The position numbers and the translations under genes were made by a program. A stretch of 60,762 nt of DNA from Spirogloea muscicola (Eukaryota; Streptophyta; Zygnematophyceae; Spirogloeales; Spirogloeaceae): assembly GCA_009602725.1 (NCBI GenBank), contig WELB01000020.1, positions 377,461-438,222 of the forward strand, written 5' to 3'. Below are positions 21,152-33,800 of this stretch, one piece after another. The number at the start of each line of letters is the position of its first letter. The first letter of the stretch is position 1. The notes under the pieces are model-generated. The model saw only the letters and a list, made by a program, of their open reading frames with translations, made no database searches and was not told the DNA's origin.

Positions 21152-21638
21152 ACCTACAGTGCGGGCTTCATGCCCATCCTACTGCATGGAGACCACCTCA
21201 GGCATGCGGGAGACCACCTTTGCTGACTGCACATGGTTCTTTTATCCCCGCCCTGGTGGCAAGATGCGGTTCGACAAGGTCCACCATCCCCCCAAGGTGT
21301 TGTCATATATAGGAAGGTGATGTACTTTGAAATGTACATTATTGAAAATAGATATGCAGACATTCCACCTGCGTTTACCTGCCTACTATGTCCTATAACC
21401 CAAGGAGGGTCTAGCTGTAAGAAGACGTCACTGACATGCGAAAGACTCGGTAGCACAGCTTGCAACAGCAGAGAAGCTCACGCAGGTGACAGTACTAGCA
21501 ACTGAGGGCGTGTGTCGGTTAGCCACTTTGTACTAATCATATTTCCATGAGGGCATGTCCGCTACAACCACGGAACGTGCAAGAGGAGCAGAGTACCAGC
21601 GCTTCCTATCTATGTGGAACAATGGCTGTGAGTGGCCA

Positions 21639-21671
21639 GCCCAAAGAGTTGAGCCTTCCAACTCTTTGGGC
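21639..21671. repeat. 13-bp perfect foldback with a 7-nt loop
   Basis: Left arm GCCCAAAGAGTTG at 21639-21651, loop AGCCTTC, right arm CAACTCTTTGGGC at 21659-21671. It contains the GGCCAGCCCAAAG edge of a hairpin module, so it may be a rearranged module. Confidence 0.85.
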
Positions 21672-21979
21672 CTTTGCTCATTCCAGGGCAGGACAGGCTG
21701 ACCTGCGGGGTAACACAAAGACCTGCTTTAATATAGACGGTCGTCTACCATAGCTGTCTGTCGGTACGAGATTTTCGTGACTACATCAACCCGATGCACG
21801 GTGTTGATGATCATTGACCAGACGTCATCCTTTGACCGGCCTGTAGTGATTACCCATCAGCTGGGGGCCACTCACTGCGGTCACTGCAAGCCGCTCTTGT
21901 GACATCAGCAGCCGCATTCTTCGTAAGAAGAACAAGGAGAAAGAAAGTGGCTCCTTCAAGGACTGGAGTGTGTATTGAG

Positions 21980-22280
21980 TGATGCAGGGCCAGAGTGGCC
22001 AAGTACGACACGCTGACCACCCGGCTGGAGACGAGTTCCTACCCCTGGCCGTGGATGTGCACGGGGCTCTCGGGTCCCAGTGGCTCGACCTGCTGGCCAG
22101 GATTGCGCGACGCGCTGTGTCCCGCGGCTGACATCAACGCCGCTGGCTCGTGGGCCCAGCTTCATCGCATGCGCCTTCCAATTTTCTCCAGCGGTCCATG
22201 GCCCACGCCTTGCATGTGCGTGCTGGCCGTGCTCTCGCTGCAGCCTCTGGCTTTCGTGAGGGGTATAGTTCTCCGGTCTG
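21980..22280 (+). mobile_element. LINE-like fragment, same subfamily as 17325-17625
   Basis: A plus frame reads GDEFLPLAVDVHGALGSQWL and LLARIARRAVSR, then after frameshifts ALHVRAGRALAAASGFREGY. The sequence closely matches the minus copy at 17325-17625. 5' part absent. Confidence 0.6.
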
Positions 22281-22394
22281 TCGGATTTGAGGCTCCTCCC
22301 TCGCCGCTACTGAGTGGTCCCTCCTCCACCCATTCTGACATAGCATCTTCTGGCCCCTCCGTTATTGTGGTCCCTTCGACCCCTTTGTCACTGA

Positions 22395-22610
22395 GTACAG
22401 GGTTACTGAGTAATACGTAGCTGCTTTGTTTCTTGTTGTGCTTGCTTTTTAGCGCTTCCCCTGGCCCCCTTCTCGTACTATGTTCCTTTTTTGTTGGTCT
22501 GGCTTTTCCAGCCCCTATCCTCAGTGAGCGAGCCCTCTCTTCTCTATCACTTCTTTTCGGGCTGGCTGGCTTTTCACAGCCCTTGCCCCTATTTGTAAAT
22601 CCACATCTTC
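22395..22610 (+). repeat. LINE 3' UTR-like sequence with two hairpin modules
   Basis: GGGTTACTGAGTAATACGTA then GCTGCTTTGTTTCTTGTTGT repeats the 3' UTR found at 16275-16320. It is followed by TGGTCTGGCTTTTCCAGCCC at about 22497-22520 and CGGGCTGGCTGGCTTTTCAC plus AGCCCTTGCCCC at about 22557-22590. Confidence 0.65.
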
Positions 22611-22668
22611 CAAGTACGAAGGCAAGCACTACGACAGATTCACATCACCTGCTGCTAAGCCGACCCGC

Positions 22669-22710
22669 TCAGTAACCACGAGTCAGCACGTAGACTGATG
22701 CCCGAAAACC
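22669..22710 (-). mobile_element. LINE-like 3' end tag
   Basis: The minus frame ends GFRASVYVLTRGY-stop. Only the last dozen codons look like the retroelement family. Confidence 0.4.
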
Positions 22711-23035
22711 GGACGGCGATTGACAAGTCCCGGGTTGCGCGTACACGCGCAACCCGCGAGGCCCCTGGCGCTCGTACACGTACGAGACACCATCCTTCCC
22801 CCAACGGTGCTCGTATCGGGCGGTCAACGGGGAAGGAAAAGAAAAGCCATCTGCAACGGCGGAAACCCCCATCATGACGAGGCCCCGGAGCGCCGTCTGA
22901 GCGGCGCCCCCACTTAGTACCTGGTCGTCAGCCGCCGCCGCCGGCGAGCCGGAGTGGCCTCGCCGCCCCCGCCATGGCGACCAGGCGCAGAGCTCGCCAT
23001 CCGCCTCCATCACTCAGCCTAGCCCCCGCGCCGCC

Positions 23036-26000
23036 ATGGCCTCCGCGACGCTCCTGGTCGCGGCGGCGCTCTTCGCGTGCCTCCTTGGCGACGCCGCCGC
23101 CGCCGCCTCCGTGGGCTCCTCGGGCGGCCCCCACCAGACCGCCACCGGGGACCCCGAGATCGACGTCAAGGACCCCGGCCTCTTCTACGTCTTCGGAGAC
23201 GGCCAGGTGCGAGCCCGCCCGCGAACCAGCGCTGCCAGCTCCGCTCGAACTCGCGCCCCTCGCGATCAATGTCGAGATCCGGAGACTCGTTGCTGCGCTC
23301 GGCTCGTCAACCAGCTACCGGCCGACCGATAGAGGATCATTGCCGTCCAATAGCCCCATCTTATGCGCACGCAGAGTCCGTGATTCGACAAAAATGAATC
23401 TGACAATGCTGCTATTTGCAATCGAGCCGCAGATCATTGCGATCGATGCTGCCCAAGGTGTGGTGGCCAAGAACATCGCCACCTCCAACTTGACCTTCCC
23501 CAATTCGTGTGCCAACAACCAATACAAGTGAGTCGCTAGGCCAGACACAGCGTGTCCGTGATTGCCTTCTCTTGGAGCTCCAAGACAGGATGCAGAACCT
23601 GCATTCGATCCAGGCGTCAGGTAAGTACTTGGGGTTCGATTTCTGTGCACGGCACTGCAATGCGGGCATGCGATCCTTCCTTATCCAAATGCATGCTGTG
23701 TCTGGCGTTCGCAGCGGAGTCTGGGGAGATCTGACAACGTCAGCCAGCAACACAATCTTTGCGTCGGCAGACTATGCAACCGATGGGGCCGTCTTTGTGA
23801 TTGACACCACACAGCAGACTGTGGCTGCCACCGTTGCCTTGCCCGGACTTCCGTTCCATCTGTACTATGTGGACTACCTGGTACTTGAACGCACCACCGG
23901 CAGCCATCCACAGAAGACTTCGTTCTTAGTCACTTTGAAAAGTAGTCTCTATCCGAGTATTTCTTGCTCTTGCAGAGGACTATTGTTGCCGCAGACTTAA
24001 TGCCAATAGGAATGGTGGACAAAGGTCACAGGGTTGGTCTATGTAACGGGTCATTGACAATCAGAGACACATGCATTTTATGATTGCTGGCTGGGTCTCC
24101 TGGCAACCCCGCTGCAAAAAATCGGTTGGACTGTGCCATTGTGTCCAGAACACATGCCTGTGAAGATTGAGAATGGGGTGTATGCGCTTGCTTGCCTGCT
24201 GGACTTGTAGACGCAAGACTAAGACCTGCATGTCCTTGGCAGCAACAAATCTGGTCCCACTCGGACACCGGCGGTGGATTTGATGTGATCAACGTGCAAC
24301 CGCCGTACAATCTCGTCTCTGGCGCCGTCTTGAACGACACTGAGAAGCTTCCTGGACATGGCAGCCTCCTCTTTGACATCCGTAAGCGCATCTACTACTT
24401 ACACAACTGCCTTGCCTCTCTGGTGGCCTTTGCCTGCCGACGATTGCCTCAGCCTGATAGACTGCCTTGATGGGTCACTGCTTGCTTGTGCATCTTGCAA
24501 GGACCTTGCGCAAGGGGCAGATAGGCCTTCTCCAGCTCAAGAAGCTTAGAATGAAGCATGCTCACAGTACGTGCGCCTGCCAGCCTGACATAAGGGTGGC
24601 GTCTTTATTGTTCAGCATCGCAACCCAACATTGGCTATGTCACAGATGTTTTCCAATCCGGAGTATACGAGCTCAATCTGCTGCAGGATGACACGGGTGC
24701 GGCAAACAACCGGGTCACGTTTGTGGATTTCTCCACTGTGACGGCTGTGCAAAACATGACGATTGTTTGCCCAGGTACTGAACTGCTACTTTCAATGCAG
24801 GTGCATCCAGCAATGATGAAGACGCACAAGACTGCAGAGCTTTCGTGTGCAGGAGACTGAATGACATCCTTGTCTGTAGTAGGCAACCACTCCGATCTGA
24901 CTGAGCGCTTGTGGTCAAATGGGAATAGTCAAAGGATCACTTGCATGTAAATGACTGCATCTTGTCCCCTCGGCTACATTGTGTGCCCAGGTACGCACGA
25001 CATCAGATACAGCCAGGTTGCAGGACGAGTGTTTGTTGCCTGCACATCAGAAGGCGTTTCAAACTACACTGGCCCTAACCCCGGAACGGTGGAGTTCAAC
25101 CCCGACAACAACGTCATTACAAACTTTTACAATTTCTTGGTATGCTCTTCCGCCTGAAGTTGCATGCTATCCTTGCAGACTGTTACCAGCTGTATTGTTG
25201 CGGATGACGGTCCTCTAGGCTCGTCCATCCTCGCAACTCATCACTGGATGACTCTGCTGGCAGACATGTGTTGAGCCGTACCAGATAGTCCTCTTTGCAT
25301 GCGTCTGTACAAATTGCGGCATCATTGCGGTACTTTCAAGGAGATGGCGACTGCCGGCAAGCACGAATACTGCAGATCTCAGCTGCAGCGCCTTGCCGTT
25401 GACTTCGTGCAAAGAGCTCACTATGCGATGCGAGCTCTGGCTGCAGGGAGAAAATTTGTACATAACCCCAGACCAATCCTATCTACTGTCTGTGTCACCT
25501 GACGACAACGTCATTCACACGCTACATTTTACGGCGGGCTCTGTCTTCAACTATATCCCAATAGCTGTGAATGGATCGCCCGACAGCGCAGCCTTCTACC
25601 CGACTACTTCCGCCACAGTACGTCTGTGGTCAATTTGCATATGTGACGTGCTCTGAACTCTGTCTTGCATTGTCTTGCACTGTTGTTGCTACTGCAGCAC
25701 CTAGTTGCGACGAGTTGAAGCAAGGGTAGTGTACCGGGCTCTGTCATCGATACCATGGACGTGGCTGACTATAAGAAAGGTAGCAAGAGTATCACTTACT
25801 TCCAATTGTGGTTCTTTTTTGAGCAGGGCAAATCCTCCTACATGGCATATGTCTCGCTTGTGAATGGACCGGGCATGGTTGCCATTGACCTAGCAGCTGT
25901 TTTCTCGTGCGGTGCAACATGCCCAGCAGGCACTCTGGCCAATTACATCACGGTCATTCCAATGGGCCAGCAGGTGCAGCTTTGGCAGGCCATTTCCAGG

Positions 26001-26758
26001 CCAATACTCGTACAGCTAAACAAATTGATCCTCTCTCAGGGGTTTTGACATTCTTAGATCCTGCCACACAGGGTTGCAGGAGATGTCTCCTTGACAGCAC
26101 TCATACTTGTCCACTTCAGTTTGCAGCACACAGTGCAGCTTTGGTCTTCAGCGGCCAGCGTGTCCATGCAATTGATCTTGTCTTTAGGCACCACTGGTGG
26201 TGCAGCTCAGGCTATACTATGTGAACCTTCCTGGACTCTTACAAGTTTGTTGTTGGTTGCAGAACCGGCTTGGCGCCAATGGTTACAACTCTCCAGGAGA
26301 TGCAAATTACAACTCTATCAGTGAAGACAGGCCTCTCGCCGGTGGTGCTGTTGCCATCTGCACCTTGGCTGCCTTCGAGAACAACGTTTACTGCTACAAT
26401 GTGAACACAAAAGCAACGCAGAAATACTCCGTTCCAAACCCCCAGCTCATTGTGTATGTTTCCCAACCTCAGGCTCGCGGCACGCAACCTATTCGTTAGT
26501 CCAAGCTTAGCCTGTGAAGTTGTCATGATTGCTTCTAGCTTGCTCATCCAACCGATGGGTTGTGTTTACCTGCTGCTCAGGTTCACGCCTGGCCTGCTGA
26601 ACGGCACTGACCCCGCAGCCGGCACGGTCAACACCACCTTCTCCTGTGATACCCTGAACGGAGGGGGCCCCTCGCCAAGTGGCGCTCATCCTAGTGTTCA
26701 CGCAGCTGGGCTCCTTCTGAGCTTGTCCATTCTGGCTGTGATGTCCTGGTCGCTCTAA
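23036..26758 (+). CDS. Secreted, probably GPI-anchored, beta-propeller-like surface protein
   Basis: Function unknown. Ten exons: 23036-23206, 23433-23527, 23715-23880, 24243-24381, 24616-24774, 24991-25139, 25447-25617, 25827-25973, 26263-26453, 26581-26758. They sum to 1566 nt, or 521 residues, with all phases matching. The start ATG opens a clear signal peptide (MASATLLVAAALFACLLGDA). The body has short beta-rich segments resembling YVTN/SMP-30-like propeller blades: GAVFVIDTTQQTVAATVALP, GSLLFDI, GRVFVACTSEGV, YLLSVSPDDNVIHTL and GMVAIDLAAVF. Several NxS/T sites (NLT, NMT, NYT, NGT, NTT) fit secretion. The C terminus is a small-residue stretch followed by a hydrophobic tail (AGLLLSLSILAVMSWSL), typical of a GPI signal. 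The propeller call is structural guesswork from local sequence. A second gene of similar style is at 50825-53904 on the other strand. Confidence 0.75.
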
Positions 26759-27740
26759 GCACCGGTGGACTGTAGACCAGGCCTTGCCGGTACGTCTGGA
26801 ATCTCCATGTGTCTTTGGGCGCACCCCTGAGGCCTCCTCGTTGGAGGATGCATGTGTGGCCTATGGATGAAGTTGCTAAGCATGTCAGCACATGCGTAAG
26901 TGGACCATGGATGAGTGGGCAGCGAGTGCCTGCACATGATATGCCCACCACCTCGTTAGACTCTATTGCAAGTGAAGGAGACCAGCACAATGATCTCAGG
27001 GTTTCCATATAAGTATCTAACTGCACCTTGGACTATCGAGGGACGATGTATGATGGGTGGCCCGTCTATCTCACCCTGAATTGATGATACTCTATTATTC
27101 TGGAGCAATGAGGTCAGACTGTATGCAGGGACTGTATGCACGGGTCATTTTGTTGAAAAGGCCGACTGATTAACAACATGAGATAGTGTGGAGTTTTCGA
27201 GTATACATGAGTATTCTCAATTCATGAGAATATCGAAAACTTGCGGATTGCTTCCCCCAGCATACGCATATTGGAAAAAGGGGTCACTGAGCTCATCCTA
27301 CTGAACCGCTTTCTATGTCGAATTGATCAGCAAGCCCACGGCTATGACATACATTCTCGCTCCTCAGCGTCGTAGATAGTTGCTGTTCGATTGCAGAATC
27401 CACTCGCCATCCAGGCGCACTTGCTTCCCGTGGCTGAGCTTTCCAGTGCTACGGCCGTCGCAACTCACTCGTTTGCAGCCGCCATGCATGTGTCCACGGT
27501 GCGGCAACTTTCAGGAAGCAGGCGGCCGAGTGTGCCCAGCAGATGCAGGGACAAAGCACACCTTGGTGTGGGAGTCGGCCCCGTCTTCACATGGTCACCG
27601 GTGTAAGGCCGTCGTGGCACGAGAAACGGCACCAGGCGGCCGCATATCGTTGGTCGAGAAGTGGACGGACACGGTGACGCGAAAAACTCGCGCCGTGTGA
27701 AGGCGACCCTCCCCCCGCGCCCCCGAACCTGAGCAGTCCC
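26759..27740. other. Intergenic, 3' flank of the surface-protein gene
   Basis: No coding similarity recognised. A weak foldback (GAGTATTCTCA...TGAGAATATC) lies at about 27209-27236. From about 27600 the sequence becomes strongly GC-rich. Confidence 0.4.
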
Positions 27741-28107
27741 GCCCACGCACGTGCGCCGCCTGCCGCGTGGCACCTGCCGCCTGGAATACCGCGACCGGCG
27801 GAGCGGCGGTCCTCGCCACGTGGCGAAGTGGCGGCCGACGCGGCGCGGCGAGGAGGCACCAGCTGTCCCTCCAGGAGCCGGCACACGAGTCGCGCACGGG
27901 CTTCTCGAAGGGCCCACCCGGCTCCCTCTCCCTGCTCGCGGTAACGTCTACGTAGAGGCCCCTCGCTCGGGGGGCCGGCTCCCATGCTGCGCCCTCCCTC
28001 CTCGCCGGCCCTCCGACGTGGCGCCGCGTGGCGGGTGACATGGCGGCCCGGAGCGGCGCCAGCCTGCAGGCCGAGGAGGGAGAGGGGGTTGGGGGGGGGA
28101 GGGGAGG
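27741..28107. promoter_or_regulatory. GC-rich stretch with CACGTG boxes upstream of the first FAD-Rieske gene
   Basis: CACGTG occurs at 27748-27753 and 27817-27822 within very GC-rich DNA about 750 bp upstream of the ATG at 28564. CACGTG is the G-box bound by plant bZIP/bHLH factors. Whether it acts here is inference; such palindromes are also expected by chance in GC-rich DNA. Confidence 0.3.
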
Positions 28108-28159
28108 NNNNNNNNNNNNNNNNNNNNNNNNNNNNNNNNNNNNNNNNNNNNNNNNNNNN
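28108..28159. other. Assembly gap (52 N)
   Basis: Unknown bases next to a long dinucleotide repeat, probably a collapsed repeat. Confidence 0.99.
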
Positions 28160-28380
<221 letters not shown>

Positions 28381-28563
28381 GGAGGGAGGCGGGCGGGCGG
28401 GGGGATAGAGAACCTCGAGGTACCCCACGCTGGTCTGGCCCAGTCGCTACTCCCACCTGTAGTCACACAGCTGCCCAACACTTAGCACAGTACAGGTTTT
28501 ATAGAAGCATCAGCACCACCTGCACCTCTTGTCGTGCCGACTGTAGGCTGCCGAGCCTGCGCC

Positions 28564-31500
28564 ATGGACGCGACAGCCATGATGGCCACTGCCGCCGCAG
28601 CGCCAGCCGCCTGGAGCCCCGCTGCTCTCCGCGGCAATGGCCGCCGAGCGGCCTCGTCGTCGGCGTCGCCCGCCATGACCGGCAGGAGGCTCGCCGCCAG
28701 CCGCCAGGCCGCCAGGCCCGCCAACGTGGGCTGCCGTCATTCCGGCGCCGCCCGCGCGGTGCAGGCGCCGGATAAGGAGGTGGGGGCTGACCGTCAGTGT
28801 TGCATTCATGTACCAAATTCCAGTGAAGGACTATTAGTCTCCTGTGATGCATCAACTGGGTCTCGAGCCCATGGAGCGACAAATGGCCGCATGCAGATGA
28901 GGACTGTAGTCTGCTGTGATGCATTCAGTTGGACTAGAGCCCATGAAGCTCGTCGCGCTGCCCACCTGGGCTGGAGGATTGGAACTCCACCTCCTGACAT
29001 GCTGCCGCCAGTGATGGCTGTCAGCTGGAGCTCCGCTTGCCTGACTTAACCACAATGTACAACAATATCTGGCACATTACCGGCAATAAGTGCTGGCCAT
29101 GGTCGGCCTCAGACATTGACCCTCTGCCGCTGTTCCCAACTTGACGGCAGGCGCAATCGACCGGCAGGAGCATGGCAGCCCAGCGCCAGCAGGTGAAGGA
29201 TGGAGAGATCGTCGGGCTGCGGCACACAGTATGGGACCAGCAGAACGTGAAGCCCACGTACCCGCGCCTGGACAAGGACGAGAGCTGCGACGTGGTGGTG
29301 GTCGGTGGCGGCATCGCCGGCCTGAGCGTGGCATACCATCTGGCCAAGGCCGGCAAGTCGGTGGTCGTGCTCGAGTACCGTGCGATCGGCGCGGGGCAGA
29401 CGGGCCGCACCACCGCCCACCTCATGCCGTGGAATGACGACTACTACTCGATCCTTGGGCAGCACTTTGGCGAGGACAAGGCCGCGCTCGTCGGCGACAG
29501 CCACCGCAAGTCCATTGACCGTGTGGAGCAGATTGTGAAGGAAGAGGGCATCAACTGCAAGTTCCGGCGCATTGACGGCTACCTCTTTGCTCACAAGGAC
29601 AGTGAGGATGTCCTCAAGACGCTCCGCTCGGTACACCATTCTCCCTCAGCCCTATGAGTCTCACAGCAAGGCTGCTTAGTTCACATATACATATATCCAC
29701 CATTATGTATGATCACATACATGTATGACTCATGTATCCCTCACAAATTCACCCAATCTAGCGCTACATTATGCTGCAATATGTCCCACTTCACTTGTCA
29801 ATAGCATGTGCTTAGGAAGTGGTGCTGAATCAAGTCTGTGTCATCCATAGCTGCCGATTCCTGTCAGCTTACATCATTGTCTTCGAGTCTGTGAGACTGA
29901 TCACGCTGTATGCATCTGCATGTCTGTTTTTCTTAGTTGCTGGGCTTGTTAGACAACTTCGGCGGGATCAGCTGTGCAGCTACAGTTGACCTGTTGGAGT
30001 GTCTGTGTCTTAGGAGTACGAGGCGAGCAAGAAGGCTGGGTTTGATGTCACATACGAGGTGTTTGATGGCAAGGATGGCAAAATGGGCAGCATGAAGGAT
30101 GCTGTCAGGTTCCCCGGCACCGGTGACTTCCACCCGCTCATGTGCGGAGCTCTCCTAACTATCTTCCCAAGCCAGTGTAGCGACACATTGTTGAGCCAGT
30201 TGGGTTTGCATGTGGACTAGTCGTGAGATTGTCTGTTGTTCTGAGGGTGATTCAGGTACCTAGAGGGCCTCGCTAAGGCAATCACCAAGTACGGCGGGCG
30301 CATCTACGAGCAGACCAAGGCGTACGAGCACGATGCGACCAGCGTGACAACCGAGGACGGGCGTAAAGTCACGGCCCAAGCGGTTGTACTGGCCACGAAC
30401 GTGCCGATGAACCACAATCTGGGCATCCACGCACGGCAGCACATGAGCCGCTCCTATGTCGTCGGCCTTAAGCTTGAGAAGGGCGCCGTCCCGTACGCGT
30501 CTCAACATTGCCTATAGCTGCTTTTGCCATTATCGATGCCGTGTGCGGCTGCAAGTGTCAGCAAAACCGCACCCGCGCCCCACATTACAGCTGGGTCTGT
30601 GTTGTTGTGGGTGTGGAGGGCCAGACCGCGGGCTGAGCATGTGGCTTCTGCTGGCTGCGCAGGGCAAAGAGCTGGTGGAGCACAAACACGCCATACGAGT
30701 ATATTCGCACTGAGGAGAAGGACGATCACGACGTGCTGGTGATTGGTGGCGGCGACCATCCGGTGGGGCAGAAGCCTGACGAATATGTCGACACATACAA
30801 CGTGCTCGAGAAGTGGGCCAGGGCGCGCTGGCCAATGGCTGGCGAGCGCCTGTATGCCTGGACCGGCATGGTGTGCCACCCGACCGACATGCTCGGCTTC
30901 TACGGCCTCAACCCCGTTGACCTGACTGGGGACAAGACGTACATTGCCACAGGTGCAGTGCTGCGGCCATCGTTGCTGTACTATCAACATGTAGGTCTTG
31001 TAAAACCCAGGACTCAGCTGTGAATGTTGCCGCTGGTCTCACTGGCGGCTCTGCAGGCGATAGTGGTGAGGGCATGACCGGCGGCACGATTGCGGGCATG
31101 GTCATCTCGGACCTCATCCTCGGCCGCCCGAACCCCTGGGCCGACCTGTACAGCCCCAGCCGGTTGCCCGGCCTCGGGATGATGACGGCAATGCAGCAGG
31201 CTGAGGTCGCCAACACGGTTGTCCAGGTGCGACCACTGACTCCTACTGCTGTCACCACCTGCATTGCCGCTGCGCTTGTATGGACACCAAGGATGTTAGA
31301 GTTTGTGCTATCTCAGCAGTTACCTGCTGGAAGTAGCCTCACTGCAAGCGCTGCTTTGTGCTGCCGTTGCTGCTGTGTGTTGTAGGGATTCAAGGACAAC
31401 CTGCCATTTTTGGGCAAGGACGGTGTGACGATAGAGGACATGCTCCCTGATACAGGAGCTGTAGTCCAGGATGGCCTCCAGTCGGTTGCCGTGTACAAGG

Positions 31501-31800
31501 ACAAAACAGGGGTCGTCAGCCGGTACACAGGTGAGCTGACTGATTTCTTGTGTGTGGTTGTCGTCGCGCAGCAATACGAGACATGTTAGAAGTGGGTTGC
31601 ATGGTTGCCAGTCACTGCAGTTGCCTGACCAAGCTGATGACCACCTTATGTACGCAGCGGTTTGCCCCCACCTTAAGTGCGTGGTGAAGTGGAACCCCAA
31701 CGACAGCACCTTCGACTGTCCGTGCCACGGCTCGCTGTTTGACACTTGTGGCCGCTTGATCAATGGCCCAGCAAAAGCAGACCTTGCACCGCTTGACTAG
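28564..31800 (+). CDS. FAD-dependent oxidoreductase with C-terminal Rieske [2Fe-2S] domain, copy 1
   Basis: DadA/glycine-oxidase-like flavoprotein fused to a Rieske domain, probably oxidising an unknown amine or similar substrate and passing electrons to the cluster. Eight exons: 28564-28779, 29151-29630, 30014-30141, 30256-30492, 30663-30952, 31057-31226, 31386-31530, 31658-31800; 1809 nt, 602 residues. Residues 1-72 are rich in Ala, Ser and Arg and poor in acids, like a plastid or mitochondrial transit peptide. The FAD-binding GGGIAG is at about 124-129 (DVVVVGGGIAGLSVAYHLAK), followed by GAGQTGRTTAHLMPWND. The substrate-side region includes VVLATNVPMNHN and DVLVIGGGDHPVG. The flavin-binding C-terminal block is GEGMTGGTIAGM. 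Rieske ligands are Cys558 and His560 (CPH) and Cys576 and His579 (CPCH), so the cluster site is complete. A paralogue follows at 34351 with the same intron positions. Confidence 0.92.
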
Positions 31801-32825
31801 GCACCTGCATAGCCACGTTGGTGCTGCATGATGAAGCGCGACAGAAGTATGCGCTATTTGATGACCTTTGAGAGCACTCAAATTAGTGTATCTTGTTTAT
31901 TGGCCACAATAGCTCGCCATGATCCTCTTAGATTTCTATCATAAGGCTCACACTTTGGTAACTTTGTTCAGTTGCGGTAGCACATTGGCTTGCACTGGAG
32001 GCGGAACATGCATAGCAGTAAATGAAAACAAACAATGCCTTGTGAAACTCAGTCCTTCTCCTTCGTCCTCCCACAACGTGCGCACAAAGTTGTGGGACAA
32101 TGAAAATCACAATGATTTAGCCTGAGAATGTCGAACAAAATGTGATAATTCACCCTTTATATCTGATGGATTCTGCGTTGCAACGCAGTTACACTGCAGC
32201 AGGAATGGTTGCATGGCACCTGATTGTGGTAGCATTGAAGCCTGGAACGCCTTTGACACTTATTAAGGTATTTTAAGATATGAGAAGTGCGACTCTTCCT
32301 GTAGTAGCAAGGATTGAGCATGCGCATTGGAAAGTAGAATATTAATGGCATGAAATAGAATCACTAAGTAGCTGAGAGATTAAGGACAGGTATTTCACAT
32401 ATACTCGGTAGCTACAGTATGGTCCGTCTTTATACTGACTACAGGCTGAAATAACAGAGTAGCCACTCTTTTTCCTCGTATGTACTGGCTCACCCTAGTT
32501 AGTGCCTCTTAATCAAGAAAATTTCCTTCCTACCCAGCGCCTCAGCCTTTCAAGCGGGCCGACTCCTTCTACACGCCTTGCTTCCTTTAGAAGAGAGTCA
32601 CTTTCTTTCCGGTACTGCAATTTCAATCTGCAGCTGCTGACTAGATACTGATCTGGCACTTTCAGTGGTGTCTACGCTCTCCGGCACCGTTGTACCCCAT
32701 TCCTTGATGGGCCTCTTGAGAGCCTCGTTCTCCTGTGCAGGCTTCTAGAGTCCTCGCCACTTTTGAGAGGAGTAGCTGTGATCTCGTGCATGGCTGTGTG
32801 GTTGCAGCACCTTTCGGCTCATGGC
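31801..32825. other. Intergenic between the FAD-Rieske copies
   Basis: AT-richer sequence, no gene recognised. Its left edge is the 3' UTR of copy 1. Confidence 0.45.
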
Positions 32826-32886
32826 TCTTCGGACCTTGTCCACTCCTTTGGACCTTGTCCATTCCTTTGGACCGTGTCCATTCTTC
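32826..32886 (+). repeat. Three tandem copies of a 19-bp unit
   Basis: The unit TTTGGACCTTGTCCATTCC occurs three times in succession with one or two changes per copy. The same phrase (GGACCTTGTCCATTC) forms part of the hairpin module tail, so this is a small amplification of it. Confidence 0.85.
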
Positions 32887-33054
32887 CCAGCCACCTTCTC
32901 GAATTGGGCGAGCTGTCTGTTTCCGAGGAGCTGCATCTACTTCCTGAGCAGAAACACTTTTGCAGCCTTCTCAAGGGTTGATCCGCGGAGATCATGAGTG
33001 TAGGGCCGAGGGCTTTCACAGCTGACACTCACCAATCCAAATGACGGGGATAGT

Positions 33055-33270
33055 TTCCCGGCAGCTAGTCTGTCGGATTTGAGGCTCCTCACTCGTAACT
33101 ACTGAGTGCTCCTTCCATCCTCCCCCGTTCTGACATAGCATCTTCAGGCCCCTCCGTAGCTGCTTAGCGCTTTTTAGGCCCCTCCATCATTTGGCCCCTT
33201 TCGAACTTTTGTCAATTCTTTTTCGGGCTGGCTTTTCACAGCCCTTGCCCCCCATTGGGAGTGCCAATTT
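33055..33270 (+). mobile_element. LINE 3' end remnant with hairpin module
   Basis: Begins CTGTCGGATTTGAGGCTCCT (frame SVGFEAP or SLSDLRLLTR) and ACTACTGAGTG, then GCTTTTTAGGCCCCTCCATC, TTTGTCAATTCTTTTTCGGG, CTGGCTTTTCACAGCCCTTG and CCATTGGGAGTGCCAA. From 33170 it is almost the exact inverse of 15520-15615. Confidence 0.7.
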
Positions 33271-33399
33271 CTTCAAATGACGAGCAAGACGTTACCAAGG
33301 CAGGTTGGGTTCAAGCGGTTAGTCCTCCGGGCGACCACTTCAATAGCCGCAGATCCGTGGGCGGTCCAACTGGATGCCACGCTGGCGAACAGTCCCCAG

Positions 33400-33800
33400 A
33401 TGTGGGGCACTTCAGCTGCTGACAGGTGGCGCACCACCGGCAAGTGGCGGCCGGCTCCGCCTGGCAGCCGCCCGAGCGCCGACGTGGCGAGGCCTGCCCG
33501 TCGTGGCGCCCACGTGGAGCCCGGCTGCCCGCGACGGGGAGCGCCACGTGGAGGCCGCGGGGACGGCCCCGGCAGGCTCCCCCGGGGGGGCCGCTGCAGG
33601 CCAAGGTGCGGCCCCACCGCCCGCCCCCTCCCCCCGCGCGCTTCCCANCGCCCCGTCCACGACTGAGGGCCCGCCGCCATCGCTTGTAGCCCGCCGCCGC
33701 CTCCGTCGCCGCCGCCGCCGCTGCCGCCGCCGGCTCTGGGACCCCGCTGCAGCGGCCTTCGTCCGGCGCGGCCGCCGGCGGCACATGTGCGCACTGGCTT
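33400..33800. promoter_or_regulatory. GC-rich stretch with CACGTG boxes upstream of the second FAD-Rieske gene
   Basis: CACGTG at 33511-33516 and 33545-33550, plus related ACGTGG sites, in GC-rich DNA about 800 bp upstream of the start at 34351. Layout resembles that before copy 1, so both may derive from the duplicated promoter, but I cannot align them confidently. One ambiguous base at 33649. Confidence 0.3.

Noticed and set aside
15360-23000. CRISPR array or bacterial island in the repeat block
   Set aside because: Repeats are irregularly spaced, in both orientations and tied to LINE ends; there are no regular spacers or cas genes, and all flanking genes are intron-rich eukaryotic genes.
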